In this document: one piece after another, positions 29,111 through 39,349 of the stretch
How the letters are laid out: every line of letters begins with the position of its first letter
Position numbering within the stretch: the first letter of the stretch is position 1
Assembly: GCA_903868145.1 (NCBI GenBank)
Contig: CAIPTY010000051.1
Coordinates: forward strand, 104,008-168,007
Direction: 5' to 3'
Length of the DNA stretch: 64,000 bases
From: an uncultured Desulfuromonadales bacterium
GTDB taxonomy: Bacteria > Desulfobacterota > Desulfuromonadia > Geobacterales > Pseudopelobacteraceae
Position numbers and translations under genes: made by a program
The notes under the pieces: model-generated
Databases searched by the model: none
The model's input: only the letters and a program-made list of their open reading frames with translations
Told to the model about the DNA's origin: nothing

Positions 29111-30891
29111 ATCCCTACGAATGGCTGCAAACAGTGATCTTTTTTGTCGTATTACTGGCCTTGGTGAAGCCGCTGGGCAGCTTCATGGCCAAGGTCTTCC
29201 AGGGTGAGAGAACCTTTCTATCACCACTCCTGTGCCCCTGTGAAAAGGTGATCTATCGTATGAGCGCGGTAAGGCCGGAAGATGAAATGGGGTGGCAGCG
29301 CTACGCAGGCTCCGTTATACTCTTCAACCTGGTGTTGTTCGTTGGACTCTTCTTAATGCTCTTGACCCAACACCTGCTGCCGCTCAATCCTCAGAAGGTT
29401 CCGGCATTCACGTGGCAGTTGGCGCTCAACACTGCGATCAGCTTTGCGACCAACACCAACTGGCAGGCCTATGTCGGAGAGCAGGCGGCCAGCTATTTCA
29501 CCCAGATGGTGGGGCTGGCGGTGCATAACTTTGTCTCGGCTGCCACCGGCATAGCGATCGCTGTTGCCGTGATTCGCGGGTTTGTCCGCCGCAAGACCTC
29601 CTTACTGGGCAATTTCTGGGTCGATATGACCCGCTGTACCCTCTACATTCTCCTGCCGATATCCATCATCGCTGCTACCATGCTGGTTTCCCAGGGGGTG
29701 ATCCAGAACTTCAGCGAGTACAAGACCGTGCCGTTGGTTCAGTCCACCAACTACGACAAGCCCAAGCTGGATGATAAAGGCGCTCCTCTCAAGGATGCCG
29801 CCGACAAGCCGGTGGTCGAGAACGTGATCGTCAAAGACGTAACCATCCCCATGGGGCCGGTGGCCTCCCAGGAAGCGATCAAGGAACTGGGCACCAATGG
29901 CGGCGGCTTCTTTAATGCCAACTCAGCCCATCCTTTTGAGAATCCCACACCACTTTCCAATATGCTGGAGATACTGCTGATCCTGCTGATCCCCGGCGCC
30001 CTGACCTACACCTTCGGGGTCATGGTGGGCAACACCCGCCAGGGCTGGATGCTATTGGGAGTAATGCTCTTCATCCTGATTACCACGTTTGGTGTTTTGC
30101 AATGGGCCGAGAGCAGCGGCAATCCGCTGGTTGCCAAGCTGGGCGTGCAGAGTATCAACATTGAAGGTAAGGATGTGCGTTTCGGCATGGCCGGCAGCAA
30201 CCTCTTCACCGTCGCCACAACCGGAACCTCCTGCGGCGCGGTCAACAGCATGCATGATTCGCTGACGCCAATCGGTGGCATGATGCCGCTCTCCCTGATC
30301 CTGCTGGGCGAGATTATATTCGGTGGAGTCGGCTCCGGGCTCTACACCATGCTGGCCTTTGCCATCATCGCGGTGTTTGTCTCCGGGCTGATGATCGGTC
30401 GCACGCCGGAATACCTGGGCAAAAAGATCGAGGTGCGCGAGATGTGGATGTCGATTCTCGTCATCCTGACCGCCGGGGTTACGGTACTGATCCTGTCAGG
30501 CATTGCCATGATAACGCCCCAAGCAGTAGCTTCCATGTCCAACCCCGGTGCCCACGGCCTGTCGGAAGTGCTCTATGCACTGGCTTCGATGGCTAATAAT
30601 AACGGCAGTGCCTTTGCCGGTTTGAACGCCAACGTCAATTTCTACAACCTGTTCGGTTCTCTGGCCATGACCATTGGTCGTTACGTTCCGGCCGTTGCAG
30701 TACTGGCAATGGCTGGCTCTTTGGCCGAAAAGAAGTATGTCCCGCCCAGCCTCGGCACCCTGCCGACCGACAAGGCACCCTTTGCAATCTGGCTGACGCT
30801 GGTGATTCTGATTGTTGGAGCACTGACTTTCTTTCCTGCTCTAGCTTTGGGACCGATAGTTGAACATCTGACCATGCTGGGAGGTAACTAA
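29107..30891 (+). CDS. kdpA: Potassium-transporting ATPase subunit A
   Basis: [20 protein letters not shown]...[24 protein letters not shown]. Confidence 0.97.
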   Translation: MNPYEWLQTVIFFVVLLALVKPLGSFMAKVFQGERTFLSPLLCPCEKVIYRMSAVRPEDEMGWQRYAGSVILFNLVLFVGLFLMLLTQHLLPLNPQKVPAFTWQLALNTAISFATNTNWQAYVGEQAASYFTQMVGLAVHNFVSAATGIAIAVAVIRGFVRRKTSLLGNFWVDMTRCTLYILLPISIIAATMLVSQGVIQNFSEYKTVPLVQSTNYDKPKLDDKGAPLKDAADKPVVENVIVKDVTIPMGPVASQEAIKELGTNGGGFFNANSAHPFENPTPLSNMLEILLILLIPGALTYTFGVMVGNTRQGWMLLGVMLFILITTFGVLQWAESSGNPLVAKLGVQSINIEGKDVRFGMAGSNLFTVATTGTSCGAVNSMHDSLTPIGGMMPLSLILLGEIIFGGVGSGLYTMLAFAIIAVFVSGLMIGRTPEYLGKKIEVREMWMSILVILTAGVTVLILSGIAMITPQAVASMSNPGAHGLSEVLYALASMANNNGSAFAGLNANVNFYNLFGSLAMTIGRYVPAVAVLAMAGSLAEKKYVPPSLGTLPTDKAPFAIWLTLVILIVGALTFFPALALGPIVEHLTMLGGN

Positions 30892-30894
30892 GTC

Positions 30895-32961
30895 ATGTCA
30901 AAACCTATACAACAGCCAAAATCGGCCTTTGATGCTGAACTCATGAAGGGTGCTTTGCTTGATTCACTCAAAAAGCTTGATCCCCGTACACTCTGGCGCA
31001 ATCCGGTCATGCTCTGTGTCGAGATTGCCAGCCTTATTACCCTGGTGACCTTCGTCATGTCACTGACTGGCGCCAACAAAGAACCGGCCTGGTTTACCGG
31101 CAGTGTCTCCATCTGGCTCTGGCTGACCGTTATTTTCTCTACCTTTGCCGAGGCGCTGGCCGAGGGACGCGGTAAAGCCCGTGCCGCCAGTTTGCGCAAA
31201 AGCCGCACCGATGTAACCGCCAAAAAGGTGGAAAAGCCGGAATTTGGAGGTAACTTCACCACCGTTGGTGCCAGCCAGCTCCGCAAAGGTGATCTGATCC
31301 TGGTAGAAGCGAATGAAATGATCGCCGGTGATGGCGACGTAGTGGCCGGAGCAGCCCTGATCAACGAGTCGGCAGTTACCGGTGAGTCAGCCCCGGTGAT
31401 TCGCGAATCGGGTGGAGATCGCAGTGCCGTCACCGGTGGTACCACAGTAATTTCCAGCTCCATTATCGTCAGGATTACCGCCAATCCGGGCGAGACCTTC
31501 CTTGACAGGATGATCGGTCTGATTGAGGGTGCCAAACGGCGTAAGACCCCCAACGAGATTGCCCTGGAAGTGCTGCTGATCGCCCTGACTCTGGTTTTCC
31601 TGCTGGTCTGCGCCAACATCAGCCCGCTCTCGATCTACAGCGTCAAAGTAGCCGGTCACGGTACGCCGGTATCGTTGACTATCCTGGTGGCGCTCTTCGT
31701 CTGCCTGGCACCGACGACCATCGCTGCACTCCTGCCTGCTATCGGCATCGCCGGAATGGACAGACTGTTCCAGAAGAACGTGATCGCTCTTTCAGGACGG
31801 GCCATTGAAGCGGCAGGTGATGTCAACGTGCTACTGTTGGACAAGACCGGCACAATCACCCATGGTAATCGCCAGGCGGTGGCATTTGTACCGGTTGGCG
31901 GGCATAACGAACGGGAGCTGGCCGAGGCGGCCCTGATGGCGTCGCTGGCCGATGAAACCCCGGAAGGGCGCAGCGTAGTGCTGTTGGCAAAAGAGAAATA
32001 CAACTTGACCAAGGAAACGCCCAAGGATGCCGAGGTGGTGGAGTTCAGCGCCGACACGCGTCTCTCCGGCATAAACCTGGCTGGCAATCAGTATCGTAAG
32101 GGAGCTTCGGACTCGACTATCGCGTTTGTCAAAAAACTGGGTTGTACCGCTATTCCCGCTGACCTTGCCGAAGTTGTCGACCGTGTTGCCCGTGCCGGTG
32201 CAACGCCACTGGTGGTCTGCAAAGGGTGCGAGATTCTAGGGGTTATTAACCTGAAGGACATTGTTAAGGCAGGAATCCAGGAGCGCTTTCTGCAACTACG
32301 GAGCATGGGGATCAAAACGGTGATGATTACCGGAGATAACCCGCTGACCGCGGCGGCCATTGCTGCCGAGGCTCAGGTAGACGACTTTCTGGCCCAGGCC
32401 AAGCCCGAAGAAAAGCTGCGCCTGATCCGTGAGTACCAGGAACAGGGCTTTATGGTCGCTATGACCGGCGACGGAACCAACGATGCCCCGGCTCTGGCCC
32501 AGGCAGATGTGGCGGTAGCCATGAACACCGGTACCCAGCCGGCACGCGAGGCGGCCAATATCATAGATCTGGACAGCAACCCCACCAAACTGCTGGATAT
32601 CGTCGAGGTGGGCAAGCAGATCCTGATGACCCGTGGCAACCTGACTACCTTCAGCATCTCCAATGACATCGCCAAGTACTTCGCCATCATACCGGCAGCC
32701 CTGCTTTCAATCTACCCCCAGTTGGGCGTACTGAACGTGATGGGACTGGCCAGTCCTTTCAGCGCTATCCTGTCGGCGGTTATTTTCAACGCAATCATTA
32801 TTCCGATACTGGTGCCGCTGGCCCTCAAGGGAACCAAGTTCCGTCCCATGCCAGCTGAGAAACTATTGATCCATAATCTGCTGATCTACGGTGTCGGCGG
32901 TATCGTCGCGCCGTTTGTCGGGATCAAGGTCATCGATATGGTTATTGGTTTAATCGTGTAA
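30895..32961 (+). CDS. kdpB: Potassium-transporting ATPase ATP-binding subunit B
   Basis: P-type ATPase [29 protein letters not shown]. Confidence 0.98.
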   Translation: MSKPIQQPKSAFDAELMKGALLDSLKKLDPRTLWRNPVMLCVEIASLITLVTFVMSLTGANKEPAWFTGSVSIWLWLTVIFSTFAEALAEGRGKARAASLRKSRTDVTAKKVEKPEFGGNFTTVGASQLRKGDLILVEANEMIAGDGDVVAGAALINESAVTGESAPVIRESGGDRSAVTGGTTVISSSIIVRITANPGETFLDRMIGLIEGAKRRKTPNEIALEVLLIALTLVFLLVCANISPLSIYSVKVAGHGTPVSLTILVALFVCLAPTTIAALLPAIGIAGMDRLFQKNVIALSGRAIEAAGDVNVLLLDKTGTITHGNRQAVAFVPVGGHNERELAEAALMASLADETPEGRSVVLLAKEKYNLTKETPKDAEVVEFSADTRLSGINLAGNQYRKGASDSTIAFVKKLGCTAIPADLAEVVDRVARAGATPLVVCKGCEILGVINLKDIVKAGIQERFLQLRSMGIKTVMITGDNPLTAAAIAAEAQVDDFLAQAKPEEKLRLIREYQEQGFMVAMTGDGTNDAPALAQADVAVAMNTGTQPAREAANIIDLDSNPTKLLDIVEVGKQILMTRGNLTTFSISNDIAKYFAIIPAALLSIYPQLGVLNVMGLASPFSAILSAVIFNAIIIPILVPLALKGTKFRPMPAEKLLIHNLLIYGVGGIVAPFVGIKVIDMVIGLIV

Positions 32962-32965
32962 AGCG

Positions 32966-33022
32966 CCCCTCACCCCGCCCCTCTCCCTGGGGGAGAGGGT
33001 GGCCGTCAGGTCGGGTGAGGGG
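32966..33022. repeat. Palindromic CCCCTCACCC...GGGTGAGGGG repeat between kdpB and kdpC
   Basis: CCCCTCACCCCGCCCCTCTCCCTGGGGGAGAGGGTGGCCGTCAGGTCGGGTGAGGGG. Confidence 0.85.
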
Positions 33023-33058
33023 GGAAATGTGGCATTTTACAAAAAAGGAGAACAAACC

Positions 33059-33625
33059 ATGAAAGACATTAGACCGGCAATACTGCTCTTCATCATTTTC
33101 ACCATTATCTGCGGCGGTATCTATCCGGCCATCGTCACCGGCGTAGCCTATGCCCTCTTTCCCAAACAGTCTGCGGGAAGTTTCATCGCCGACAAGAGCG
33201 GCAAGGAGATCGCTTCGACCCTGATTGGCCAACCCTTCTCCGATCCAAAATACTTCTGGCCGCGCCCTTCTGCTTCCGGTGATTTTGGTTACAACTCCAT
33301 GGCCTCCGGCGGCTCCAATTCCGGCCCCACCAACCCGGATTACCTCAAGACAGTGGGCGACCGGGTCAAGGCGCTCAAAGATACCGGTGTGACCGGCACT
33401 GTTCCGGCTGATCTGGTGCAGGCATCAGCCAGCGGGCTTGATCCGCATATTTCGCCTGAGTCGGCATTATTACAAGTACCGCGTGTTGCCAAAGTGCGCG
33501 GCGTATCGGAAGACATACTGATAAAAGCCGTTGCAGAGGCTACTGTAGGTCGCCAGTTGGGCTTTTTGGGAGAGCCCAGGGTAAATGTGCTAGCGTTGAA
33601 CCTGATGCTTGATAGGGTGAAATAG
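33059..33625 (+). CDS. kdpC: Potassium-transporting ATPase subunit C
   Basis: MKDIRPAILLFIIFTIICGGIYPAIVTG...FWPRPSAS...ASGLDPHISPESALLQVPRVAKVRG. Confidence 0.96.
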   Translation: MKDIRPAILLFIIFTIICGGIYPAIVTGVAYALFPKQSAGSFIADKSGKEIASTLIGQPFSDPKYFWPRPSASGDFGYNSMASGGSNSGPTNPDYLKTVGDRVKALKDTGVTGTVPADLVQASASGLDPHISPESALLQVPRVAKVRGVSEDILIKAVAEATVGRQLGFLGEPRVNVLALNLMLDRVK

Positions 33626-33683
33626 TTGGCACTGTTTGATAAATTATGTGGTAAAAACCGAAAATTTAATATAAATTATTCGT

Positions 33684-34844
33684 ATGAATACGACAAATTC
33701 AATCAACAGAATCATTGCGGGCCAGATAAGCGCCAGGATCGGCAAAGGCAAGATTATCCTGCTGTTCGGCCCGCGCCAATCGGGCAAGACCACGCTGGTC
33801 AGGGGGATTGCTGAGGATTCCGGACTCGACACGCTCTGGCTGAGCGGAGACGAAGCCGATACCCGCGCCCTGCTTTCCAATACGACCTCCACGCGCCTGA
33901 AAGCCCTGTTTGGCTCGAAAAAGCTAGTGATCATCGACGAGGCCCAGCGGATCGCCAACATCGGCCTTACCCTCAAGCTGTGTGCCGACATGATTCCGGA
34001 CATCCAGGTCGTCGCCACCGGTTCATCGGCCTTTGAACTGGCCGATGCGACCAGTGAACCATTGACCGGCAGAAAATACGAGTACCACCTGTTTCCGTTA
34101 TCGTTTGGCGAGATGGTGACACATCATGGCGTAATGGTTGAAAAGCGACTGCTGGAACATAGGCTGATTTACGGCTGTTATCCCGAAGTCGTGACATCCC
34201 CCGGAGAAGAGCGGGAACTGCTTTCCCTGCTAGTCGACAGCTATCTGTACAAGGATGTTTTCAGCCTGGGATTGACCAAGAAGCCAGCGCTTCTGGAGCG
34301 GATCGTTCAGGCGCTGGCACTGCAAATCGGCTCTGAAGTTTCATATAACGAGCTGGGGCAACTGGTGGGAGCGGACAAGGAAACGGTTGAGCGCTACATC
34401 CAGATGCTGGAAAAGTGCTACGTGGTGTTCCGGCTGACCTCGTTCAGCCGGAACCTGCGTAACGAGCTGAAGAAGAGCAGAAAGATCTATTTCTGGGACA
34501 TCGGCGTGCGCAACGCGATCATCAGGAATTTCAATCCACCACATCTCCGCCAGGACATCGGCGGTTTGTGGGAAAATTTCCTGCTGGCCGAACGATTGAA
34601 AGCCAATCATTATGGGGGGCAACCGGCGAATTACTGGTTCTGGCGCACCCACTCGCAGCAGGAAATCGATTATATCGAGGAGCAGGGTGGCGTCCTTTCC
34701 GCCTGGGAGTTTAAATGGAAAGCATCCAGACCACCACGGGTGCCAAAAAGCTTCCTTGATGCCTATCCCGGCTGCGTCACCGGTTATGTCACTCCGGAGA
34801 CAATGGAAGATTTTTTGTTGAGTGGGGAGCAGAATTTGGGATAA
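33684..34844 (+). CDS. AAA ATPase with DUF4143-type C-terminus
   Basis: LLFGPRQSGKTTLVRGIAE Walker A; VIIDEAQRI; YFWDIGVRNAIIRNF...GLWENFLLAERLKANH...FWRTHSQQEIDYIEE. Confidence 0.88.
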   Translation: MNTTNSINRIIAGQISARIGKGKIILLFGPRQSGKTTLVRGIAEDSGLDTLWLSGDEADTRALLSNTTSTRLKALFGSKKLVIIDEAQRIANIGLTLKLCADMIPDIQVVATGSSAFELADATSEPLTGRKYEYHLFPLSFGEMVTHHGVMVEKRLLEHRLIYGCYPEVVTSPGEERELLSLLVDSYLYKDVFSLGLTKKPALLERIVQALALQIGSEVSYNELGQLVGADKETVERYIQMLEKCYVVFRLTSFSRNLRNELKKSRKIYFWDIGVRNAIIRNFNPPHLRQDIGGLWENFLLAERLKANHYGGQPANYWFWRTHSQQEIDYIEEQGGVLSAWEFKWKASRPPRVPKSFLDAYPGCVTGYVTPETMEDFLLSGEQNLG

Positions 34845-34895
34845 ATAAGAGTTGAGTGAGTGACGTTTTACGAAAGCAACGAATGGAGATTTATA

Positions 34896-35768
34896 ATGAC
34901 ACGCCGATCAACTGAAGAACTCGATTACTACGCGACAATATTTAAGAAAATTCGAAATAAAAAATACGAATTCTTTGTCATTAGTAGGATTATCCATCTT
35001 CTCAACGACCGTGAACTTGAGTTCACCACACAGCAACTTATCAGGACGGAAAACAACCGATTTCTTCTGGATCTTTATTTTCCTCAACTGAAGTTTGCAA
35101 TCGAGGTAGATGAAGATCATCACGATCGCCAGGTTGATAAAGACAAAGAGCGAGACAGGGCTGTTGTAGAAAAAGCGAATGTGAAAACCGAGCGAATAAT
35201 AATCTCTGGCAAATCATTTGAAGACGTAAGCTCTAGAATTGAAGATGTGGTTTGCATCATACGGCAGATGAAAGAGGAGTTGATGATAGCCAAAAAAATC
35301 GTTCCATTCGTTTACGGACAAAAATACGAAACAAAATTTTGGTTGTCAAAAGGTACGCTTTCAGTCTCTGATGACGCTCGATTTCGGACACATGTGGATG
35401 TGGCCAAAATATTTGGAAAGAGCCTTAAAGGTCATCAGCGAGCATTAATCAAGCTAGATGACAGCAAATCCGTTTGGTTTCCAAAACTCTATGAGAATGG
35501 AGACTGGAATAACCAACTTACATCCGATGGCAAGCTAATTGAGATGGAAAAGGTAACTGGTGGAAGGTTCAATTCAGATGGCAAACTTTCCCCAAACACA
35601 ATCTACTACGTATTCGCGCATTATCGCGATGAATTAGGGCAGGTATATTACGCATTCAAGGGGGGATTCAATGTCACAAAGCAGGAAGAAAACAAAGCGA
35701 CTTTCACTCGCGTCTGCGATGCAATCGAATTTAGTGTAGTCAGTCAGGGTGCGAATGTAACTCAATAA
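34896..35768 (+). CDS. Putative nuclease, possibly AbaSI/PvuRts1I-like modification-dependent endonuclease
   Basis: MTRRSTEELDYYATIFKKIRNKKYEFFVISRIIHLL...TQQLIRTENNRFLLDLYFPQLKFAIEVDEDHHDRQVDKDKERDRAV Vsr/PD-(D/E)XK-like core; TGGAG RBS. Confidence 0.5.
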   Translation: MTRRSTEELDYYATIFKKIRNKKYEFFVISRIIHLLNDRELEFTTQQLIRTENNRFLLDLYFPQLKFAIEVDEDHHDRQVDKDKERDRAVVEKANVKTERIIISGKSFEDVSSRIEDVVCIIRQMKEELMIAKKIVPFVYGQKYETKFWLSKGTLSVSDDARFRTHVDVAKIFGKSLKGHQRALIKLDDSKSVWFPKLYENGDWNNQLTSDGKLIEMEKVTGGRFNSDGKLSPNTIYYVFAHYRDELGQVYYAFKGGFNVTKQEENKATFTRVCDAIEFSVVSQGANVTQ

Positions 35769-35886
35769 AGGGGTCAAGTCTCCAAATATCAAAATCAATG
35801 ATTTACACGCAACCAGCCCCATGGACGCCGTCCGCCCGAGAATCTGGGCGAGTGGGTCAGTGGGCACCCCGTTAAACGAGAACAAT

Positions 35887-38568
35887 ATGACCGATAACGA
35901 CGACATACGCCCTTCCCCCGAGGCAATGCTCAAACTGGCCCAGGCTGAGGAAGTGACGGCTGAGCTGGGTAAGCTGAAGATCTTCCTCGGCTATGCCGCC
36001 GGCGTCGGCAAAACCTACGCAATGCTGGAGGCGGCACGTCAGAGAAAGAAGGATGGCCGCGACGTGGTAGTCGGCTATGTCGAATCCCATGGCCGCAGTG
36101 AGACCGATGCACTGCTGGAGGGAATGGAAGCATTGCTGCGTAAGGAAGTCCACTATCTGGGAGTCGCGTTGCCGGAGATGGACCTTGATGCCATACTGGC
36201 TCGCAGGCCACAGATTGTTCTGGTGGATGAACTTGCCCATAGCAACGCCCCTGGTTCGAGACACGAGAAGCGCTGGCAGGATGTGGAGGAGATCCTGGAA
36301 ACGGGAATCGATGTTTATACCACGGTCAACATCCAGCACTTTGAAAGCCTGAACGATGTGGTGACTCAGATCACCGGCATAACCGTGCGTGAGACAATAC
36401 CTGACCGGCTGCTGGACATCGCCTTCGAGATCAAACTGATTGATATCCCCCCGGAAGACCTGATTCAGCGTTTGAACGAGGGGAAGATTTACATCCCCGA
36501 TCAGGCTGCCAAGGCCATCGAGAAGTTCTTCCGCCCCGGAAACCTGATGGCCCTGCGGGAGCTGTCACTGCGTCGCACTGCCGCCCGGGTGGACGACCAG
36601 ATGCGAGCCTACATGGAGACCCAGTCCATCGCCGGGCCCTGGCCGACGGCCGAACGCCTGCTGGTCTGCGTCAGCGGCAGCCCTTACAGCGAAAAATTGA
36701 TCCGCGCCACCTGCCGCCTGGCAGAAGAATTGAAGGCCCAGTGGTTCACGGTCTATATCGAGACGCCTGCAGGAGGTCGCTATGTTCGGGAGAACCGGGA
36801 GCGCATCTGGCAGAACCTGAGACTGGCAGAAGGCCTGGGAGCGCAGATCTCGACCATCACCGCCAACGATGTCACTGATGCGGTCATGGAGTACACCAGC
36901 AGCCACAACATTACCAAGATTGTGATGGGCAAACCCAACCGGCCCCGCTGGCGTGAAATCCTTCAGCCACCTCTCGTCGATCAGATCATCCGCAGGAGCG
37001 GGGCCGTGGATGTTGTTATCGTCAGCTTCGAACAGGAGGATTCCGCTAAAGCTGCTACCGTGCCGAAGCGCCGTCACCCGTTCGAACTACGCGGCTACGC
37101 AGCCAGTCTGACTCTGATTGCCGCGGCTACCCTTGTGTGCGAGTTGCTGCGCCCCTTCCTTGCGCCTACCAATATGGTCATGTTCTACCTGTTGGCTGTG
37201 GTCGTTGCTTCGGTTCGGCTCGGCCGCAAACCGGCCATTGCCACCGCTTTTCTCGGGGTGCTGGCATTCGACTTTTTCTTCGTACCGCCGCGGATGACCT
37301 TTGTGGTGGCCGACACCCAGTACCTGCTGACTTTCCTGGGACTGTTCGTGGTGGGTGTCGTCATAAGCACCCTGGTGGCACGTTCGCGTGAACGGGCTGA
37401 TGTCATGCGTGCCCGCGAGGTGCAAACCGCCAGCCTCTACTACCTGAGCCGGGATCTGGCAGCCTCGGTGAATATCGACGCAGTGTTGAAGGCGGTGCTC
37501 AGAAACATTGAGGAGGCGCTTAATGCCCAGGTGGTGATTCTGCTGCCGGAGGGCGAACGGCTTGACATCCTGGCCACCAGCGAGGGACTGGCGCTGGACA
37601 CCAAGGAAGAGGCCGTGGCGGACTGGGCCTTCCGTAACAACCACCCGGCCGGTCGTGCCACGGATACACTCGTATCTGCAACCCTGATCTATCTTCCCCT
37701 GCAGACCCCCGCCAGTGTCCTTGGCGTGATGGGAGTCAGACTGGAGAGTGAGCATGAATACCACACCCAGGAGAACCGCCGTCTGTTAGATGCCTTCGCC
37801 ACCCAGGCCGCCATGGCCATGGAGCGGATCCAGTTCTCGCGCCAGGCCGAGCAGTCTCTGATCCTCCAGGCACGGGAAAACCTGGAAAGGGCGTTACTCA
37901 ACTCCATATCACACGACCTGCGGTCACCCCTGTCCACGGTCACCGGAGTCCTCACCAGTCTGAAGGATGAAGGGGAACGTCTCGATGACCATGCGCGCCG
38001 GGAGCTTCTGGAGACCGCCTGCAACGAGGCAGATCGCCTGAACCGCTTCGTCGGCAATCTGCTGGACATGACCCGCATTGAGGCCGGAGCCGTCAAACTC
38101 AACCTGGAACCATGCGATGTGCAGGAGCTGGTGGGCTGTGCCCTGGCCGTTCTGGAGTCACGCAGCGATACCCGGAAGGTGTCGTTCAAGATGCTGCCGG
38201 TCATGCCGCCGGTACCCATGGACCTGGTGCTGATGACCCAGGTACTGGTCAACCTGCTGGAAAATAGTCTTAAATATTCACCACCGGGAAGCCCCATCGA
38301 GATTGTCGCTTCCACGGAGTCGTCATGGGTGCTGCTTGAAGTGAACGATAGAGGCCCGGGCGTTGCCGAGCACGACCTTAAGCGGGTCTTTGACAAGTTC
38401 TACCGTATCCCGATCCCCGAAGGGGCGGGAGGGACCGGCCTGGGTCTGTCCATCTGCAAGGGGATCGTCGAAGCGCACGGCGGCAGCATTCAGGCAGAGA
38501 ACCGAACCGGTGGAGGACTGAGCATCATCATTCGGCTGCGACATGAGAATGCTGAAGAAGAGAGCTGA
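35887..38568 (+). CDS. kdpD: Osmosensitive K+ channel histidine kinase KdpD
   Basis: GKLKIFLGYAAGVGKTYAMLEAA; USP domain; DUF4118 TMs; HATPase GGTGLGLSICKGIVEAHGG. Confidence 0.96.
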   Translation: MTDNDDIRPSPEAMLKLAQAEEVTAELGKLKIFLGYAAGVGKTYAMLEAARQRKKDGRDVVVGYVESHGRSETDALLEGMEALLRKEVHYLGVALPEMDLDAILARRPQIVLVDELAHSNAPGSRHEKRWQDVEEILETGIDVYTTVNIQHFESLNDVVTQITGITVRETIPDRLLDIAFEIKLIDIPPEDLIQRLNEGKIYIPDQAAKAIEKFFRPGNLMALRELSLRRTAARVDDQMRAYMETQSIAGPWPTAERLLVCVSGSPYSEKLIRATCRLAEELKAQWFTVYIETPAGGRYVRENRERIWQNLRLAEGLGAQISTITANDVTDAVMEYTSSHNITKIVMGKPNRPRWREILQPPLVDQIIRRSGAVDVVIVSFEQEDSAKAATVPKRRHPFELRGYAASLTLIAAATLVCELLRPFLAPTNMVMFYLLAVVVASVRLGRKPAIATAFLGVLAFDFFFVPPRMTFVVADTQYLLTFLGLFVVGVVISTLVARSRERADVMRAREVQTASLYYLSRDLAASVNIDAVLKAVLRNIEEALNAQVVILLPEGERLDILATSEGLALDTKEEAVADWAFRNNHPAGRATDTLVSATLIYLPLQTPASVLGVMGVRLESEHEYHTQENRRLLDAFATQAAMAMERIQFSRQAEQSLILQARENLERALLNSISHDLRSPLSTVTGVLTSLKDEGERLDDHARRELLETACNEADRLNRFVGNLLDMTRIEAGAVKLNLEPCDVQELVGCALAVLESRSDTRKVSFKMLPVMPPVPMDLVLMTQVLVNLLENSLKYSPPGSPIEIVASTESSWVLLEVNDRGPGVAEHDLKRVFDKFYRIPIPEGAGGTGLGLSICKGIVEAHGGSIQAENRTGGGLSIIIRLRHENAEEES

Positions 38569-38578
38569 AGGGGACAAT

Positions 38579-39286
38579 ATGACGACTGAATACAGCCCAG
38601 ACAATCTGCCTCGCATACTGGTAGTGGATGACGAACTGGCCATCAGGCGGTTTCTGAATACGGTGCTGTCCAAAGAGGATTTTTCCCTTCATGAGGCTGA
38701 AAACGGTCATGCCGGCCTGGCGGCTGCCGCCGCATGCCGACCGGATGTCATCCTGCTCGACCTGGGTCTGCCTGATCTGGACGGCATCGAGGTGATCAAG
38801 CGGATCCGCGAATGGTCATCAGTACCGATCATTGTCCTCTCGGTGCGCGACCGCGAAAATGACAAGGTGGCAGCGCTGGATGCCGGTGCCGACGACTACC
38901 TCACCAAGCCCTTTGGTGTCGGCGAACTGCTGGCACGTATCAGGGCCGCGTTGCGCCGCTCGCTGCAGGAGATCTCCGAACCGATATTTATCAGTAACGA
39001 TCTGCAGGTGGATCTGGGCAGCCGGCGGGTGACGATAAGCGGTACAGACATCTCGCTGACACCAACCGAATACGATATTCTCCGGCTATTGGTCGCTCAT
39101 GCCGGTAAAGTCATGACCCACGGGCAGATCCTGAAACAGGTTTGGGGATTGGCCTACCAGGAACAACCACATGTGCTGCGAGTAAATGTCAGTAATCTGC
39201 GGCGCAAACTGGAAAAAGACCCCTCCCGCCCTCAACATATTGTTACCGAGCCCGGAGTTGGTTATCGCCTCAAACAGCCAACCTAG
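38579..39286 (+). CDS. kdpE: Response regulator KdpE
   Basis: RILVVDDELAIRRFLNTVL...OmpR-type C-terminal domain RVNVSNLRRKLEKDPSRPQHIVTEPGVGYRL. Confidence 0.96.
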   Translation: MTTEYSPDNLPRILVVDDELAIRRFLNTVLSKEDFSLHEAENGHAGLAAAAACRPDVILLDLGLPDLDGIEVIKRIREWSSVPIIVLSVRDRENDKVAALDAGADDYLTKPFGVGELLARIRAALRRSLQEISEPIFISNDLQVDLGSRRVTISGTDISLTPTEYDILRLLVAHAGKVMTHGQILKQVWGLAYQEQPHVLRVNVSNLRRKLEKDPSRPQHIVTEPGVGYRLKQPT

Positions 39287-39349
39287 AAAGTCATTGAGAA
39301 CCTCAGCCTGCCGGTGTATAAGTAGTTTCTTTACCATCGGAGGCATTCA

